From the NCBI RefSeq assembly GCF_965205175.1, contig NZ_OZ242038.1:1736001-1800000 (forward strand): a DNA stretch of 64,000 bases, written 5' to 3'. The translations under genes and the position numbers were made by a program. This stretch comes from Poriferisodalis sp965205175 (GTDB lineage Bacteria; Actinomycetota; Acidimicrobiia; Acidimicrobiales; Poriferisodalaceae). Positions 8,525 to 17,096 of this stretch are shown here, piece by piece (within the stretch, counting starts at the first letter, position 1; the number at the start of each line of letters is the position of its first letter). A model generated the notes under the pieces. The model had not been told where the DNA came from and did no database searches. It worked only from the letters and a program-made list of their open reading frames with translations.

Positions 8525-9100
8525 GTGCCCAAGCGAGTCGTGATCGCAGAGGACGAAGCCATCATTCGGCTGGATCTGCGCGAAATGCTCGAAGACGAGG
8601 GCTACGTCGTCGTGGCCGAGACCGGTCGCGGCGACGAGGCAGTGGAGCTCGCACGGCGGCATCGGCCAGAAGTGTGCATCTTCGACATCCAGATGCCAGG
8701 TCGCGACGGGCTCGATGCGGCACGCGAAGTGGCAGGCGACAGACACTCCGCAGTGCTCATTCTCACTGCATTCAGCAAACGCCATCTCATCGCCGAGGCA
8801 CGCGATGCCGGCGTGCTCTCGTACTTGGTGAAACCGTTTCAGCGCGACGAGCTGGTCTCGGCCATCGAGGTGGCGTGGGGGCGCTTCACCGAGATGAGAG
8901 CACTCGAGGACGCGGTCGAGAGCCTCGAGGAGAAGCTGGAGACCCGCAAGGCGGTGGACCGCGCGAAGGGCTGTCTCATGGACGACTATCGGTTGTCGGA
9001 GCGCGATGCGTTCGAGTTCATCCGCACGACGGCGATGGCCAACCGATCGAGCATGGGCGACATTGCGCAGCAGATCGTGGACGGACTGCTGACCCCCTGA
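8525..9100 (+). CDS. ANTAR-domain response regulator (PdtaR-like)
   Basis: 191 residues from GTG 8525, preceded by GAGGGGAGTGTGA. Residues 1-~120 are a receiver domain with the acidic pair 'AEDEA', phospho-acceptor Asp in 'CIFDIQMPGRDG', the Thr in 'ILTAFS' and Lys in 'YLVKPF'. A coiled linker leads to an ANTAR RNA-binding domain ('AVDRAKGCLMDDYRLSERDA' onward). Such regulators act after phosphorylation as antiterminators on paired hairpins in target mRNAs. The polA-rpsA-coaE-uvrB neighbourhood matches that of mycobacterial PdtaR; the cognate kinase PdtaS is not in this window. Confidence 0.9.
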   Translation: MPKRVVIAEDEAIIRLDLREMLEDEGYVVVAETGRGDEAVELARRHRPEVCIFDIQMPGRDGLDAAREVAGDRHSAVLILTAFSKRHLIAEARDAGVLSYLVKPFQRDELVSAIEVAWGRFTEMRALEDAVESLEEKLETRKAVDRAKGCLMDDYRLSERDAFEFIRTTAMANRSSMGDIAQQIVDGLLTP

Positions 9101-9136
9101 GCCTGCCCGCCGACCGGCACTGCTGGGAGATCCTCC

Positions 9137-11872
9137 ATGTCCAAGCTCCTCCTGCTCGACGGGAACTCGCTCACCTATCGGGCCTACTTCGCTGTTCCCG
9201 AGGACATGGCAACGCGTTCGGGGCAGCGCACCGGCGCGGTGTTCGGGTTCACCTCGATGCTCATCAACCTGGTGCGGGACCATCGTCCGGACGCGATCGC
9301 CGTGTGCTTCGACCGGCCGGAGCCGACATTTCGCCACGCAGCAGAACCGGCCTACAAGGCGCATCGCGACGAGACGCCGGCAACGCTCGTCGATCAGCTC
9401 GGACTGGTGCGCCAGGTGCTCGAATCGCTGAGCATTCCGGCGCTGGACTGCGCCGGCTACGAGGCCGACGACCTGCTGGCGACATTGGCATCGGCAGCGG
9501 AGCGACGCGGCGACGACGTGCTGATCGTCAGCGGCGACCGCGACGTGTACCAGCTCGTGCGCGACCCCAAGGTGCGGGTGCTCTACAACCGGCGGGGCGT
9601 CACCGACTACTCGCTCTACGACGAAGCAGGCATCGTCGAGCGCACCGGCGTCACCCCGGATCTCTACGTGCAGTACGCCGCGCTGCGCGGCGATCCTTCC
9701 GACAATCTGCCTGGCGTGCCCGGCGTGGGGGAGAAGACGGCTGCCAAGCTGCTCAACAAGTACGGCAGCGTCGAGGCACTGCTGGCTGCGACAGCCGAGC
9801 AGACGCCGAAGCTCGCGCAGAACCTGGCGGCACACAGTCACAACGTACGGCGCAACGTCGGCTTGATGACGTTGCGATCCGACGTCCCCGTCGAGATCGG
9901 ACCGGACGAACTCCGCTGGGACGACTTCGACGCTGAACTCGCCGTGCGGACGTTCGAGTTCCTGGAATTCGACAGCTTGCTCGCTCGTCTGCGTGACGCA
10001 CTGGCCGGGACACCCATGGGCGCACTGGCCGCGCCCGCCACAGCCGCGGCCGAGACGGTACGGCTTGCCGACCTGCAACTGCTTCCCGTCGATGTCGAGG
10101 CTGATCTGCCCGGCGCCGGCGTCGCGGCGCTGCTGGGCGAGCTGTCGCGCCGCGACGAACCGGTCTCGCTGGGATTCACGATTCGGCCTGACGGCACCGT
10201 GGGCGCGTTGGCGGTGGCGGTGGACCCCTGCGCGGGAACCGTGCTGGCGCTCGGCGACGACGAGCTGGCCGTGCCCGCGATCGCCGACACGCTCGGTCGT
10301 CTGCTCGGGGCTGACGGTCCCGGCGTTCACGTCCATCACGCAAAGCTCCTGATGCGAGCGCTCGCTCGACGGTCCGGCGAGCCGGACGCCGGCGCCGCGC
10401 TCGCGGGCCTCGCCCTCGACACGTCGATCGCCGCTTATCTCCTCCACCCGTCGGACGGGCGTGAGGAGCTGAGCATGCTGCTCGCGCGCCATTGCGGTGC
10501 GCAGCCGGCCGACGAGGGCACCCGCGGCCAGCTGGACTTCGAACGGCCAGCCGCCGACGGCATCTCGAGCGCCGTTGAGGCCGGTCGCGATGCGCTCGCC
10601 GTGGCGACGCTGGCGCCGGTGCTGGGCCAACAGCTCGAGCACTTCGGCATGCGCGACCTGTATTGGCGCATCGAACGCCCGCTCATCTCGGTGCTGGCCC
10701 GCATGGAAGCCGCCGGCATCGGCGTGGACCGCGGCGAGCTGGAGTCGCTGCGCGACCACCTCACCGGCGAAGTGCACGCGCTCGAGGTGCAGGTGCGCCG
10801 GCTGGCCGGACGTGACGACCTCAACGTCAACTCGCCCAAGCAGCTGGCAGACGTGCTCTTCGGGGGCCTCGGGCTGACGCCGCAGCGCAAGACCAAGACC
10901 GGCTACTCCACCAGCGCCGCGGCGCTGGAGGCCCTGCAAGGAGCGCATCCCATCGTGGAGCGGCTGCTGGCATACCGGGCGGCGGAGAAGCTGCGATCCA
11001 CCTACGGCGTCAGCCTGCTCGAATGCGTCGAGCCCGACGGCAGAATCCATGCCACGTTCAACCAGACGGTGGCGCGTACGGGCCGGCTCAGCTCCGAAGA
11101 CCCGAATCTGCACAACATCCCGGTTCGTTCCGAACAGGGCCGCTTGTTCCGTCGAGCCTTCGTGCCGGCCGAGGGCCACGAGCTGCTGATCGCCGACTAC
11201 AACCAGATTGAGCTTCGGGTCATTGCGCACCTCTCCGGCGACCCGGGCCTGGTGGGTGCATTCGAGGCAGGCGAGGACATTCACAGCGCCACAGCGGCAT
11301 CGCTGTTCGGCGTCAGCGCTGCCGAGGTCGACCCGCGCCAGCGGTCGGTGGCGAAGATGGTGAGCTACGGGTTGGCCTACGGCATGGAGGCATACGGCCT
11401 GGGTCAACGCCTCGGTGTGCCCACCGGCGAGGCAGCGGAGATCTTGGACGCCTACTTCGAGGCGTTTCCCAAGGTGCGCTCGTTCATGGAGGAGGTGGTG
11501 GCCCAAAGCCGCGAACGGGGCTACACCGAGACGGCATTCGGTCGACGCCGTCCGCTGCCCGAGCTGACGTCCCGCAATTTCCGCGTACGCCAAGCCGCCG
11601 AGCGACAGGCCATGAACGCACCGATTCAAGGCCTCGCGGCCGACATCTTCAAGGTGGCGCTGATTCGACTGGACGAAGCGCTGCGAGCGCGCTCCGCAGA
11701 TGCCCGCCTGGTGTTGCAGGTACACGACGAAGTCATCCTGGAGGTGCGTTCCTGCGACACCGCCGCAGTGACCGAGTTGACGGTCGACACCATGCGCACT
11801 GCCGCCGATCTGGCGGTGCCGCTGGATGTGCATGTCGCGGTCGGTGCCACGTGGGCAGATGCCAAGCCATGA
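9137..11872 (+). CDS. polA: DNA polymerase I
   Basis: 911 residues. The N-terminal 5'-nuclease domain (1-~290) shows 'LLLDGNSLTYRAYFA', 'CFDRPEPTFRH', 'GYEADDLLATLA', 'SGDRDVYQLV' and the 'GVPGVGEKTAAKLL' helix-hairpin-helix. The middle region (~300-500) keeps the 3'-5' exonuclease fold ('LALDTSIAAYLLHP') but lacks the acidic DxE residues, so proofreading is probably lost, as in other actinobacterial PolA. The polymerase domain has motif A 'DYNQIELR' (~686), the O-helix 'RSVAKMVSYGLAYGM' and motif C 'HDEV' (~863). Fills gaps after excision repair and removes RNA primers. Shine-Dalgarno GGGAG precedes the ATG. Confidence 0.97.
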   Translation: MSKLLLLDGNSLTYRAYFAVPEDMATRSGQRTGAVFGFTSMLINLVRDHRPDAIAVCFDRPEPTFRHAAEPAYKAHRDETPATLVDQLGLVRQVLESLSIPALDCAGYEADDLLATLASAAERRGDDVLIVSGDRDVYQLVRDPKVRVLYNRRGVTDYSLYDEAGIVERTGVTPDLYVQYAALRGDPSDNLPGVPGVGEKTAAKLLNKYGSVEALLAATAEQTPKLAQNLAAHSHNVRRNVGLMTLRSDVPVEIGPDELRWDDFDAELAVRTFEFLEFDSLLARLRDALAGTPMGALAAPATAAAETVRLADLQLLPVDVEADLPGAGVAALLGELSRRDEPVSLGFTIRPDGTVGALAVAVDPCAGTVLALGDDELAVPAIADTLGRLLGADGPGVHVHHAKLLMRALARRSGEPDAGAALAGLALDTSIAAYLLHPSDGREELSMLLARHCGAQPADEGTRGQLDFERPAADGISSAVEAGRDALAVATLAPVLGQQLEHFGMRDLYWRIERPLISVLARMEAAGIGVDRGELESLRDHLTGEVHALEVQVRRLAGRDDLNVNSPKQLADVLFGGLGLTPQRKTKTGYSTSAAALEALQGAHPIVERLLAYRAAEKLRSTYGVSLLECVEPDGRIHATFNQTVARTGRLSSEDPNLHNIPVRSEQGRLFRRAFVPAEGHELLIADYNQIELRVIAHLSGDPGLVGAFEAGEDIHSATAASLFGVSAAEVDPRQRSVAKMVSYGLAYGMEAYGLGQRLGVPTGEAAEILDAYFEAFPKVRSFMEEVVAQSRERGYTETAFGRRRPLPELTSRNFRVRQAAERQAMNAPIQGLAADIFKVALIRLDEALRARSADARLVLQVHDEVILEVRSCDTAAVTELTVDTMRTAADLAVPLDVHVAVGATWADAKP

Positions 11873-11929
11873 CCTCATCCGTTGCCAGGCCGGTAGCCTG
11901 TCGGCGCGCTGGCAGCGGCATGCTCGGCC

Positions 11930-13516
11930 GTGCGCGCCCGTGTTCCCGACCTGAGCGTTTCCTCTGTGACCGACACCACTGCCCATGCTCCAGACCTCGA
12001 TCTCCCGTCCGGCGACCATGCCGCAGAGATCCCGCCGGACCCGCTGGCCGGCCGCAGCTTGGGAGACTCTGTGCTCGACAGTGGGCTCGACGGCGGACTT
12101 GACGGCGGGCGGGCTGATGAGGGGAGCAATGGCGCCTCCAACGGTGGCTTCGGCACCTTCACCGATGCGGGCGACTACGTGCCGCGGACCGTCACCGAAG
12201 ACGATCTCGGCGACACCTCGTTCGAGGACGCAGTGGCACGGACCATCGTCGAGTTCGACGACGGCGACATCGTGGCCGGCACCATCGTGCGGGTCGACCG
12301 CGACGAGGTGCTGCTGGACATTGGCTTCAAGTCCGAGGGCGTCATCCCGTCGAAAGAGCTCTCGATCCGCCACGACGTGGATCCGTCTGAGGTCGTGGAG
12401 ATCGGCGATCAGATCGAAGCGCTCGTTCTCCAAAAGGAGGACCTCGAAGGCCGGCTGGTGCTGTCCAAGAAGCGCGCGCAGTATGAGCGTGCCTGGGGTC
12501 GCATCGAGGAGATCCGCGAGTCCGACGGCATCGTCAAGGGTCCCGTCATCGAGGTAGTGAAGGGCGGCTTGATCGTCGACATCGGATTGAGGGGCTTCTT
12601 GCCGGCGTCGCTGGTCGAGCTCCGCCGGGTCCGCGATCTGGCACCGTATGTGGGCCGCGAACTCGAAGCCAAGATCATCGAGCTGGACAAGAACCGCAAC
12701 AACGTCGTGCTCAGCCGACGTGCCTGGCTGGAAGAGAGCCTCAAGGAGGAGCGCGAGGGCTTCCTGCGAGACCTTCAGCGCGGTGAGCGACGCACCGGCC
12801 GCGTCTCCTCGGTGGTCAGCTTCGGGGCCTTCGTCGACCTCGGCGGCATGGACGGCCTCATCCACGTGTCGGAGCTGTCGTGGAAGCATGTCGATCACCC
12901 CAGCTCGGTGGTCAGCATCGGTGACGAAGTGAACGTGGAGGTGCTGGAGATCGACCGTGAACGCGAGCGCATCTCGCTGTCGCTCAAGGCGACTCAGCAG
13001 GATCCGTGGGAGGTGTTCGCGGGTTCTCACCGGGTCGAGGAGCTGGTCTATGGCCGCGTCACCAAGCTGGTGCCGTTCGGTGCGTTCGTGCAAGTCGGCG
13101 ACGGCATCGAGGGCTTGGTACACATCTCGGAGATGTCGGCACACCATGTCGAGCTGCCCGAGCAGGTAGTGACCCCAGGCGAAGAGCTCTGGGTGAAGAT
13201 CATCGATCTCGATCTGCAGCGCCGCCGCATCAGCCTGTCGATCAAGCAGGCAGCCGAGGGCGGCGTGGTGGCCGAGGAGTACCGCGAGGCGTTCGGCGAC
13301 CACGCCTACGACGAGGAAGGCAACTTCATCGGCGAGTTCAGCTACGAGACGGCTGCCGAAGGCGAGGAGTCAGAGGCAGAACGGGCGTGGCGCGAGTACT
13401 ACGAGGAGCACGGCGAGGAGGCGTACCGCCAAGCGCTCGCCCACTATGAGAACCAAGGGGCCGACGGCGCCGACGCGGCCGATCCCGCGGCCACCGCTGC
13501 AGCGAGCGACCGCTAG
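11930..13516 (+). CDS. rpsA: 30S ribosomal protein S1
   Basis: Up to 528 residues from GTG 11930; an in-frame GTG at 11966 would give 516. Neither has a clear Shine-Dalgarno, so the start is uncertain. After a ~90-residue acidic low-complexity leader come four S1 (OB-fold) domains, starting near 'DIVAGTIVRVDRDEVLLDIG', 'GPVIEVVKGGLIVDIG', 'GRVSSVVSFGAFVDLG' and 'GRVTKLVPFGAFVQVG', then an acidic C-terminal tail. S1 binds mRNA on the small subunit and helps unfold structured leaders. Four domains is the usual actinobacterial form. A TAGCCT box at 11893-11898 could be its -10. Confidence 0.95.
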   Translation: MRARVPDLSVSSVTDTTAHAPDLDLPSGDHAAEIPPDPLAGRSLGDSVLDSGLDGGLDGGRADEGSNGASNGGFGTFTDAGDYVPRTVTEDDLGDTSFEDAVARTIVEFDDGDIVAGTIVRVDRDEVLLDIGFKSEGVIPSKELSIRHDVDPSEVVEIGDQIEALVLQKEDLEGRLVLSKKRAQYERAWGRIEEIRESDGIVKGPVIEVVKGGLIVDIGLRGFLPASLVELRRVRDLAPYVGRELEAKIIELDKNRNNVVLSRRAWLEESLKEEREGFLRDLQRGERRTGRVSSVVSFGAFVDLGGMDGLIHVSELSWKHVDHPSSVVSIGDEVNVEVLEIDRERERISLSLKATQQDPWEVFAGSHRVEELVYGRVTKLVPFGAFVQVGDGIEGLVHISEMSAHHVELPEQVVTPGEELWVKIIDLDLQRRRISLSIKQAAEGGVVAEEYREAFGDHAYDEEGNFIGEFSYETAAEGEESEAERAWREYYEEHGEEAYRQALAHYENQGADGADAADPAATAAASDR

Positions 13517-13563
13517 CTCCGCCTCACCGGTCCCGACGGGCCCGCCGGGTCGGACGCCGCTTG

Positions 13564-14208
13564 ATGATCGCCATCGGCCTCACCGGCGGCATCGGCAGCG
13601 GCAAGAGCACGGTGGCCGAGGGCTTCGTCCGTCGGGGTGCAGTGCTCGTCGACGCCGATGCCATCGTGCGCCGACAGCAGGCGCCGTCGAGTCCCGTCTT
13701 CGTGCAGATGGTGCAGCGATTCGGCGACGGCATCGTGGCGCCGGACGGCACGTTGGACCGAAGCGCGGTGGCCTCGATCGTCTTTGCGGACCCCGACGCA
13801 CTCGCCGATCTGAACGCCATCACGCATCCGCCCGTCGGTCGGGAGATACGTCGGCGGATCAGCGAACTGGAAGCGACGGATCGGCTGGTGGTCCTCGACA
13901 TCCCGCTGCTCGGCGAGCGACTCGCGAGCGGTGAGGCGCCTCGCTATCGCACCAGCGGGATTCTCGTGGTGGACGCCCCGATCGATGTTGCCGTGGAGCG
14001 ACTCGTCCGTTTTCGGGGCTTCGAGGAGCAAGACGCACGGGCGCGTGTTGCTTCGCAGCTGCCGCGCCAGGAGCGACTCGCACTCGCAGACTGGGTGATC
14101 GACAACTCCGGAGGCGTCGATGCGCTCGATGCTGCTGTCGATGCGGCGTACCGCTGGGCGAGCGGGTTGGCCCACGTCGAGCCGGTTGCAGCGCAGGCGG
14201 GCCGCTGA
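13564..14208 (+). CDS. coaE: Dephospho-CoA kinase
   Basis: 214 residues from ATG 13564 (a TTG one codon earlier is the alternative). P-loop 'GLTGGIGSGKSTVAEGF' at the N-terminus, then 'DADAIVR', the 'LDRSAVASIVFADPDAL' segment, 'ITHP' and 'VLDIPLLGE', which together define CoaE. It phosphorylates the 3'-OH of dephospho-CoA, the last step of CoA synthesis. It lacks the extra C-terminal DUF-type extension of mycobacterial CoaE. Follows rpsA by ~45 bp and is convergent with the acidic zinc-ribbon gene. Confidence 0.95.
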   Translation: MIAIGLTGGIGSGKSTVAEGFVRRGAVLVDADAIVRRQQAPSSPVFVQMVQRFGDGIVAPDGTLDRSAVASIVFADPDALADLNAITHPPVGREIRRRISELEATDRLVVLDIPLLGERLASGEAPRYRTSGILVVDAPIDVAVERLVRFRGFEEQDARARVASQLPRQERLALADWVIDNSGGVDALDAAVDAAYRWASGLAHVEPVAAQAGR

Positions 14209-14224
14209 GCCGCCACCTGCCGTT

Positions 14225-14746
14225 TCAGCCGGGAATCGGCAATCCGCAGTTGGGACAGCTGGGCTCGTTGGGAATTCGGGTGTCGAACTGGGACGGCTTG
14301 ACGAGCGTGAAGCAGCTCGTGCAGAGAATCTCGTCCTCTTGGTTCGACGCGCTGGCTGAACTGGAGACCACGCCGACTTCGTCGTCTTCGTCGTCTTCGT
14401 CCTCGTCTTGGGATGCCAGACGCTCCTTGAGGATGTCGTCCAGGTCTGCCTCGAACTCGTCGTCCTCTTCTTCGTCTTCGTCGTCGGTCGGGCGCACGCC
14501 GGCCGGCACCTCTCGAACCTGCGCGTCGTCGTCGGGCGATGCCGCTGGGTCGTCTGGGTCGTCGTCTTCGTCGTCGAGGCCGACGGTCTCCAAGTGCTCG
14601 TCGTCGAGGTCCGCGTCGTCGAGATCGTCGTCTTCGAGGTCTTCGGGTTTCGGCTCGATGTCGTCGTCCAGCAGGTCGGCGTCAAGCATGTCGTCATCGA
14701 GCGCGTCGTCCTGGGTCTCCGGCGTGTCTGGTTCGTCGCGGCTCAT
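14225..14746 (-). CDS. Highly acidic protein with C-terminal zinc ribbon (DUF4193-like)
   Basis: 173 residues; the first ~125 are mainly Asp and Glu in blocks, followed by a Ser/Ala linker and a C-terminal four-cysteine ribbon of the form CTSC-x(n)-CPNC. The ribbon end resembles the small actinobacterial DUF4193 proteins, which also pair an acidic N-terminus with a CxxC...CxxC tail, but this one is much longer. Acidic low-complexity plus zinc ribbon suggests binding to RNA polymerase or another basic or nucleic-acid-bound partner; that is inference. The Asp/Glu tract comes from GAC/GAG/GAT-rich repeats and may vary in length between strains. Confidence 0.65.
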   Translation of the reverse strand: MSRDEPDTPETQDDALDDDMLDADLLDDDIEPKPEDLEDDDLDDADLDDEHLETVGLDDEDDDPDDPAASPDDDAQVREVPAGVRPTDDEDEEEDDEFEADLDDILKERLASQDEDEDDEDDEVGVVSSSASASNQEDEILCTSCFTLVKPSQFDTRIPNEPSCPNCGLPIPG

Positions 14747-14759
14747 GGGCTGCCTGCTC

Positions 14760-14822
14760 TGGTCAAGGGCTCAGGTATGGTCAGGCCGGGTCTGGTCAGG
14801 GGCTCGGGTCTGGTCAGGTCGG
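14760..14822. repeat. Tandem TGGTCAGG-type repeats upstream of the zinc-ribbon gene
   Basis: Four units beginning TGGTCA at 14760, 14778, 14793 and 14811, of 18, 15, 18 and ~12 bp, alternating between forms with and without GGGCTC. They occupy the intergenic stretch just 5' of the minus-strand acidic protein gene. Confidence 0.75.
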
Positions 14823-14956
14823 CGGTCAGCGCGGCAGGATAACCACGCTCGCCGCGCTCGGGGAAGCGCATTTCGGCGGGTCGCTTGGAGGTCTGCCGTC
14901 GAAGCGTCGTGCGGCGGGCGATGACGCGCTCTGCGAACCGGAGCTCATCCCCGCTC

Positions 14957-14962
14957 TAGCCT
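14957..14962 (+). promoter_or_regulatory. -10 box of uvrB (leaderless type)
   Basis: TAGCCT ends 7 nt before the uvrB ATG at 14970, placing transcription initiation at or next to the start codon. No Shine-Dalgarno is present, consistent with a leaderless message. Confidence 0.5.
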
Positions 14963-14969
14963 CGCGCTC

Positions 14970-17087
14970 ATGGCAACGGTTTCGACGATGCCGCCACAGC
15001 CCGATGCACTGTACCGACATAGCTCGCGGCCGCTGTGTGAGGGGCTGCCGACGCCGACTGCCGCTCACCCGTTTCGGGTCACCGCGGGTTTCGAGCCGGC
15101 CGGCGACCAGCCCCGCGCCGTGGTCCAGCTGGCGGACGGGGTCGTGCGGGGCGACCGATTTCAGACGCTGCTGGGCATCACGGGATCAGGCAAGAGCGCC
15201 ACCATGGCGTGGACTATCGAGCGTGTACAGCGACCGACGCTGGTGCTCGCGCCCAACAAGTCTCTCGCGGCACAGCTCGCCAACGAGTTCCGCGAGTTCT
15301 TTCCCGACAATCGCGTGGAGTACTTCGTCTCCTACTACGACTACTACCAGCCCGAGGCGTACATGCCGGCCTCGGACACCTACATCGAGAAGGACTCCAG
15401 CGTCAACGACGAGATCGACCGGTTGCGGCACTCGGCCACTGCTGCGCTGTTGACGCGGCGCGACGTGATCGTGGTGGCTTCCGTGTCGGCGATCTACGGC
15501 CTCGGCGCGCCCGAGGAGTACCTGCGCCAGATGCTGTACCTGCGGGTGGGGGACACGGTGAATCAGCGCGCGGTGCTGCGCCGGCTGGTGGACATGCAGT
15601 ACGAGCGCAATGACATGAACCTGGTCCGGGGTCGATTCCGGGTGCGCGGCGACACGCTCGAAGTTCACCCCGCCTACGAGGAGTTCTTGGTCCGAGTGGA
15701 GCTGTTCGGCGACGAGATCGATCGCATCTGCCGCATAGATCCGTTGACCGGTGAGCGGCTGGGCGACCTGGAGGAGGTCACCGTCTTCCCCGCCTCGCAC
15801 TACGTGACCGGCGAGGACAAGCTGCGGGTGGCGATCGCCAAGATCGAGGCCGAGCTCACCGAGCGCTTGCAGCACTTCGAGCGGGAGAAGAAGCTGCTCG
15901 AAGCGCAGCGCCTGCGGATGCGCACCGAGTACGACCTCGAGATGCTGGCCGAGCTGGGCTACTGCAACGGCGTCGAGAACTACTCAATGCACCTCGACGG
16001 TCGGGTCTACGACGAGCCGCCGTACACCCTGCTGGACTTCTTCCCAGACGACTACCTGCTGGTCATCGACGAGAGTCACGTCGCGGTGCCGCAGCTGCAC
16101 GGCCAGTTCGCCGGCGACCGACGGCGCAAGGACACGCTGGTGGAGCACGGATTCCGGCTGCCTTCGGCGCGGGACAACCGGCCGTTGCGCTTCGACGAGG
16201 TGATGGACCGGCTGAACCAGGTGGTCTTCTTGTCTGCCACGCCGGGCGACTACGAGCTGCGCATGAGTTCGCAGGTCGTGGAGCAGATCGTGCGGCCCAC
16301 CGGGCTGGTGGACCCGGAGATCGTGGTGCGGCCGACCACTGGCCAGATCGACAATCTGATGGGCGAGATTGAGCGAGTCACGGCTGCGGGCCAGCGAGTG
16401 CTGGTCACCACGCTCACCAAGAAGATGGCCGAGGACCTCACCGACTACCTGTTGGAACTGGGCGTGCGTGTTCGGTACCTCCACAGCGATATCGACACCA
16501 TCGAGCGGATCGAGATTCTCCGGGACTTGCGGCTGGGCCACTTCGACGTGCTGGTGGGCATCAACCTGCTGCGAGAGGGCCTCGACCTGCCCGAAGTCAG
16601 CCTCGTGGCGATACTGGATGCCGACAAGGAGGGGTTCCTGCGCAGCGAGACGTCGCTCATTCAGACCATCGGCCGAGCCGCGCGCAATGTGGACGGCCAG
16701 GTCGTGATGTATGCGGACGAGTTCACGCCTTCGATGCGTCGCGCCGTGTCGGAGACCAACCGCCGGCGCGGACTGCAGCAGGCCTACAACGCCGAGCACG
16801 GCATCGACCCGCAGACGATCCGCAAGGCCGTTACCGACATCCTCGAAGTGCTGCGAGGCCCTGCCGAGACAGCGCCTGTGCCGGACAAGCTGGTGTCGGG
16901 CCGAGCGAGCGCGGAACGTGTGCGGGCCGCCTACGGCGACCTGCCAGCCGACGACCTCACACGTCTCATCGCTTCGCTAGAGGAGGAGATGGCCGAAGCC
17001 GCGGCCGAACTGAAGTTCGAGTACGCAGCCCGCCTGCGCGACGAACTCCGAGAACTCCGCCGCGACCTCCGCGACGCCAACACCTAG
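14970..17087 (+). CDS. uvrB: UvrABC excinuclease subunit B
   Basis: 705 residues. The DNA-damage-loading helicase-like subunit of nucleotide excision repair. Walker A 'GITGSGKSATMAW' (~69-81), the Tyr-rich beta-hairpin 'YYDYYQPEAYMP' (~121-132) that clamps one strand, 'VIDESHVAVPQ' Walker B, and helicase motifs V/VI in 'GINLLREGLDLPEVSLV' and 'QTIGRAARN'. The last ~35 residues are the UVR coiled coil that binds UvrC. Start ATG 14970 follows a TAGCCT box; an ATG at 14988 is possible. All three uvr genes lie within this window. Confidence 0.97.
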   Translation: MATVSTMPPQPDALYRHSSRPLCEGLPTPTAAHPFRVTAGFEPAGDQPRAVVQLADGVVRGDRFQTLLGITGSGKSATMAWTIERVQRPTLVLAPNKSLAAQLANEFREFFPDNRVEYFVSYYDYYQPEAYMPASDTYIEKDSSVNDEIDRLRHSATAALLTRRDVIVVASVSAIYGLGAPEEYLRQMLYLRVGDTVNQRAVLRRLVDMQYERNDMNLVRGRFRVRGDTLEVHPAYEEFLVRVELFGDEIDRICRIDPLTGERLGDLEEVTVFPASHYVTGEDKLRVAIAKIEAELTERLQHFEREKKLLEAQRLRMRTEYDLEMLAELGYCNGVENYSMHLDGRVYDEPPYTLLDFFPDDYLLVIDESHVAVPQLHGQFAGDRRRKDTLVEHGFRLPSARDNRPLRFDEVMDRLNQVVFLSATPGDYELRMSSQVVEQIVRPTGLVDPEIVVRPTTGQIDNLMGEIERVTAAGQRVLVTTLTKKMAEDLTDYLLELGVRVRYLHSDIDTIERIEILRDLRLGHFDVLVGINLLREGLDLPEVSLVAILDADKEGFLRSETSLIQTIGRAARNVDGQVVMYADEFTPSMRRAVSETNRRRGLQQAYNAEHGIDPQTIRKAVTDILEVLRGPAETAPVPDKLVSGRASAERVRAAYGDLPADDLTRLIASLEEEMAEAAAELKFEYAARLRDELRELRRDLRDANT

Positions 17088-17090
17088 TCT
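17085..17090 (+). promoter_or_regulatory. Candidate -10 box of the RecQ-like gene
   Basis: TAGTCT overlaps the uvrB stop codon and ends 6 nt before the ATG at 17097. This spacing matches the leaderless starts of uvrB, uvrC and the molybdenum hydroxylase gene in this window. Confidence 0.4.
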
Positions 17091-17096
17091 CGGGGT

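Noticed and set aside
8168..13303. A very long open frame on the minus strand (about 1,700 codons) across fabD, tRNA-Leu, the ANTAR regulator, polA and rpsA
   Set aside because: It runs antisense to genes with clear motifs, crosses a tRNA, and its translation is low-complexity His/Arg/Gln-rich with no domain. High GC removes stops from this frame.
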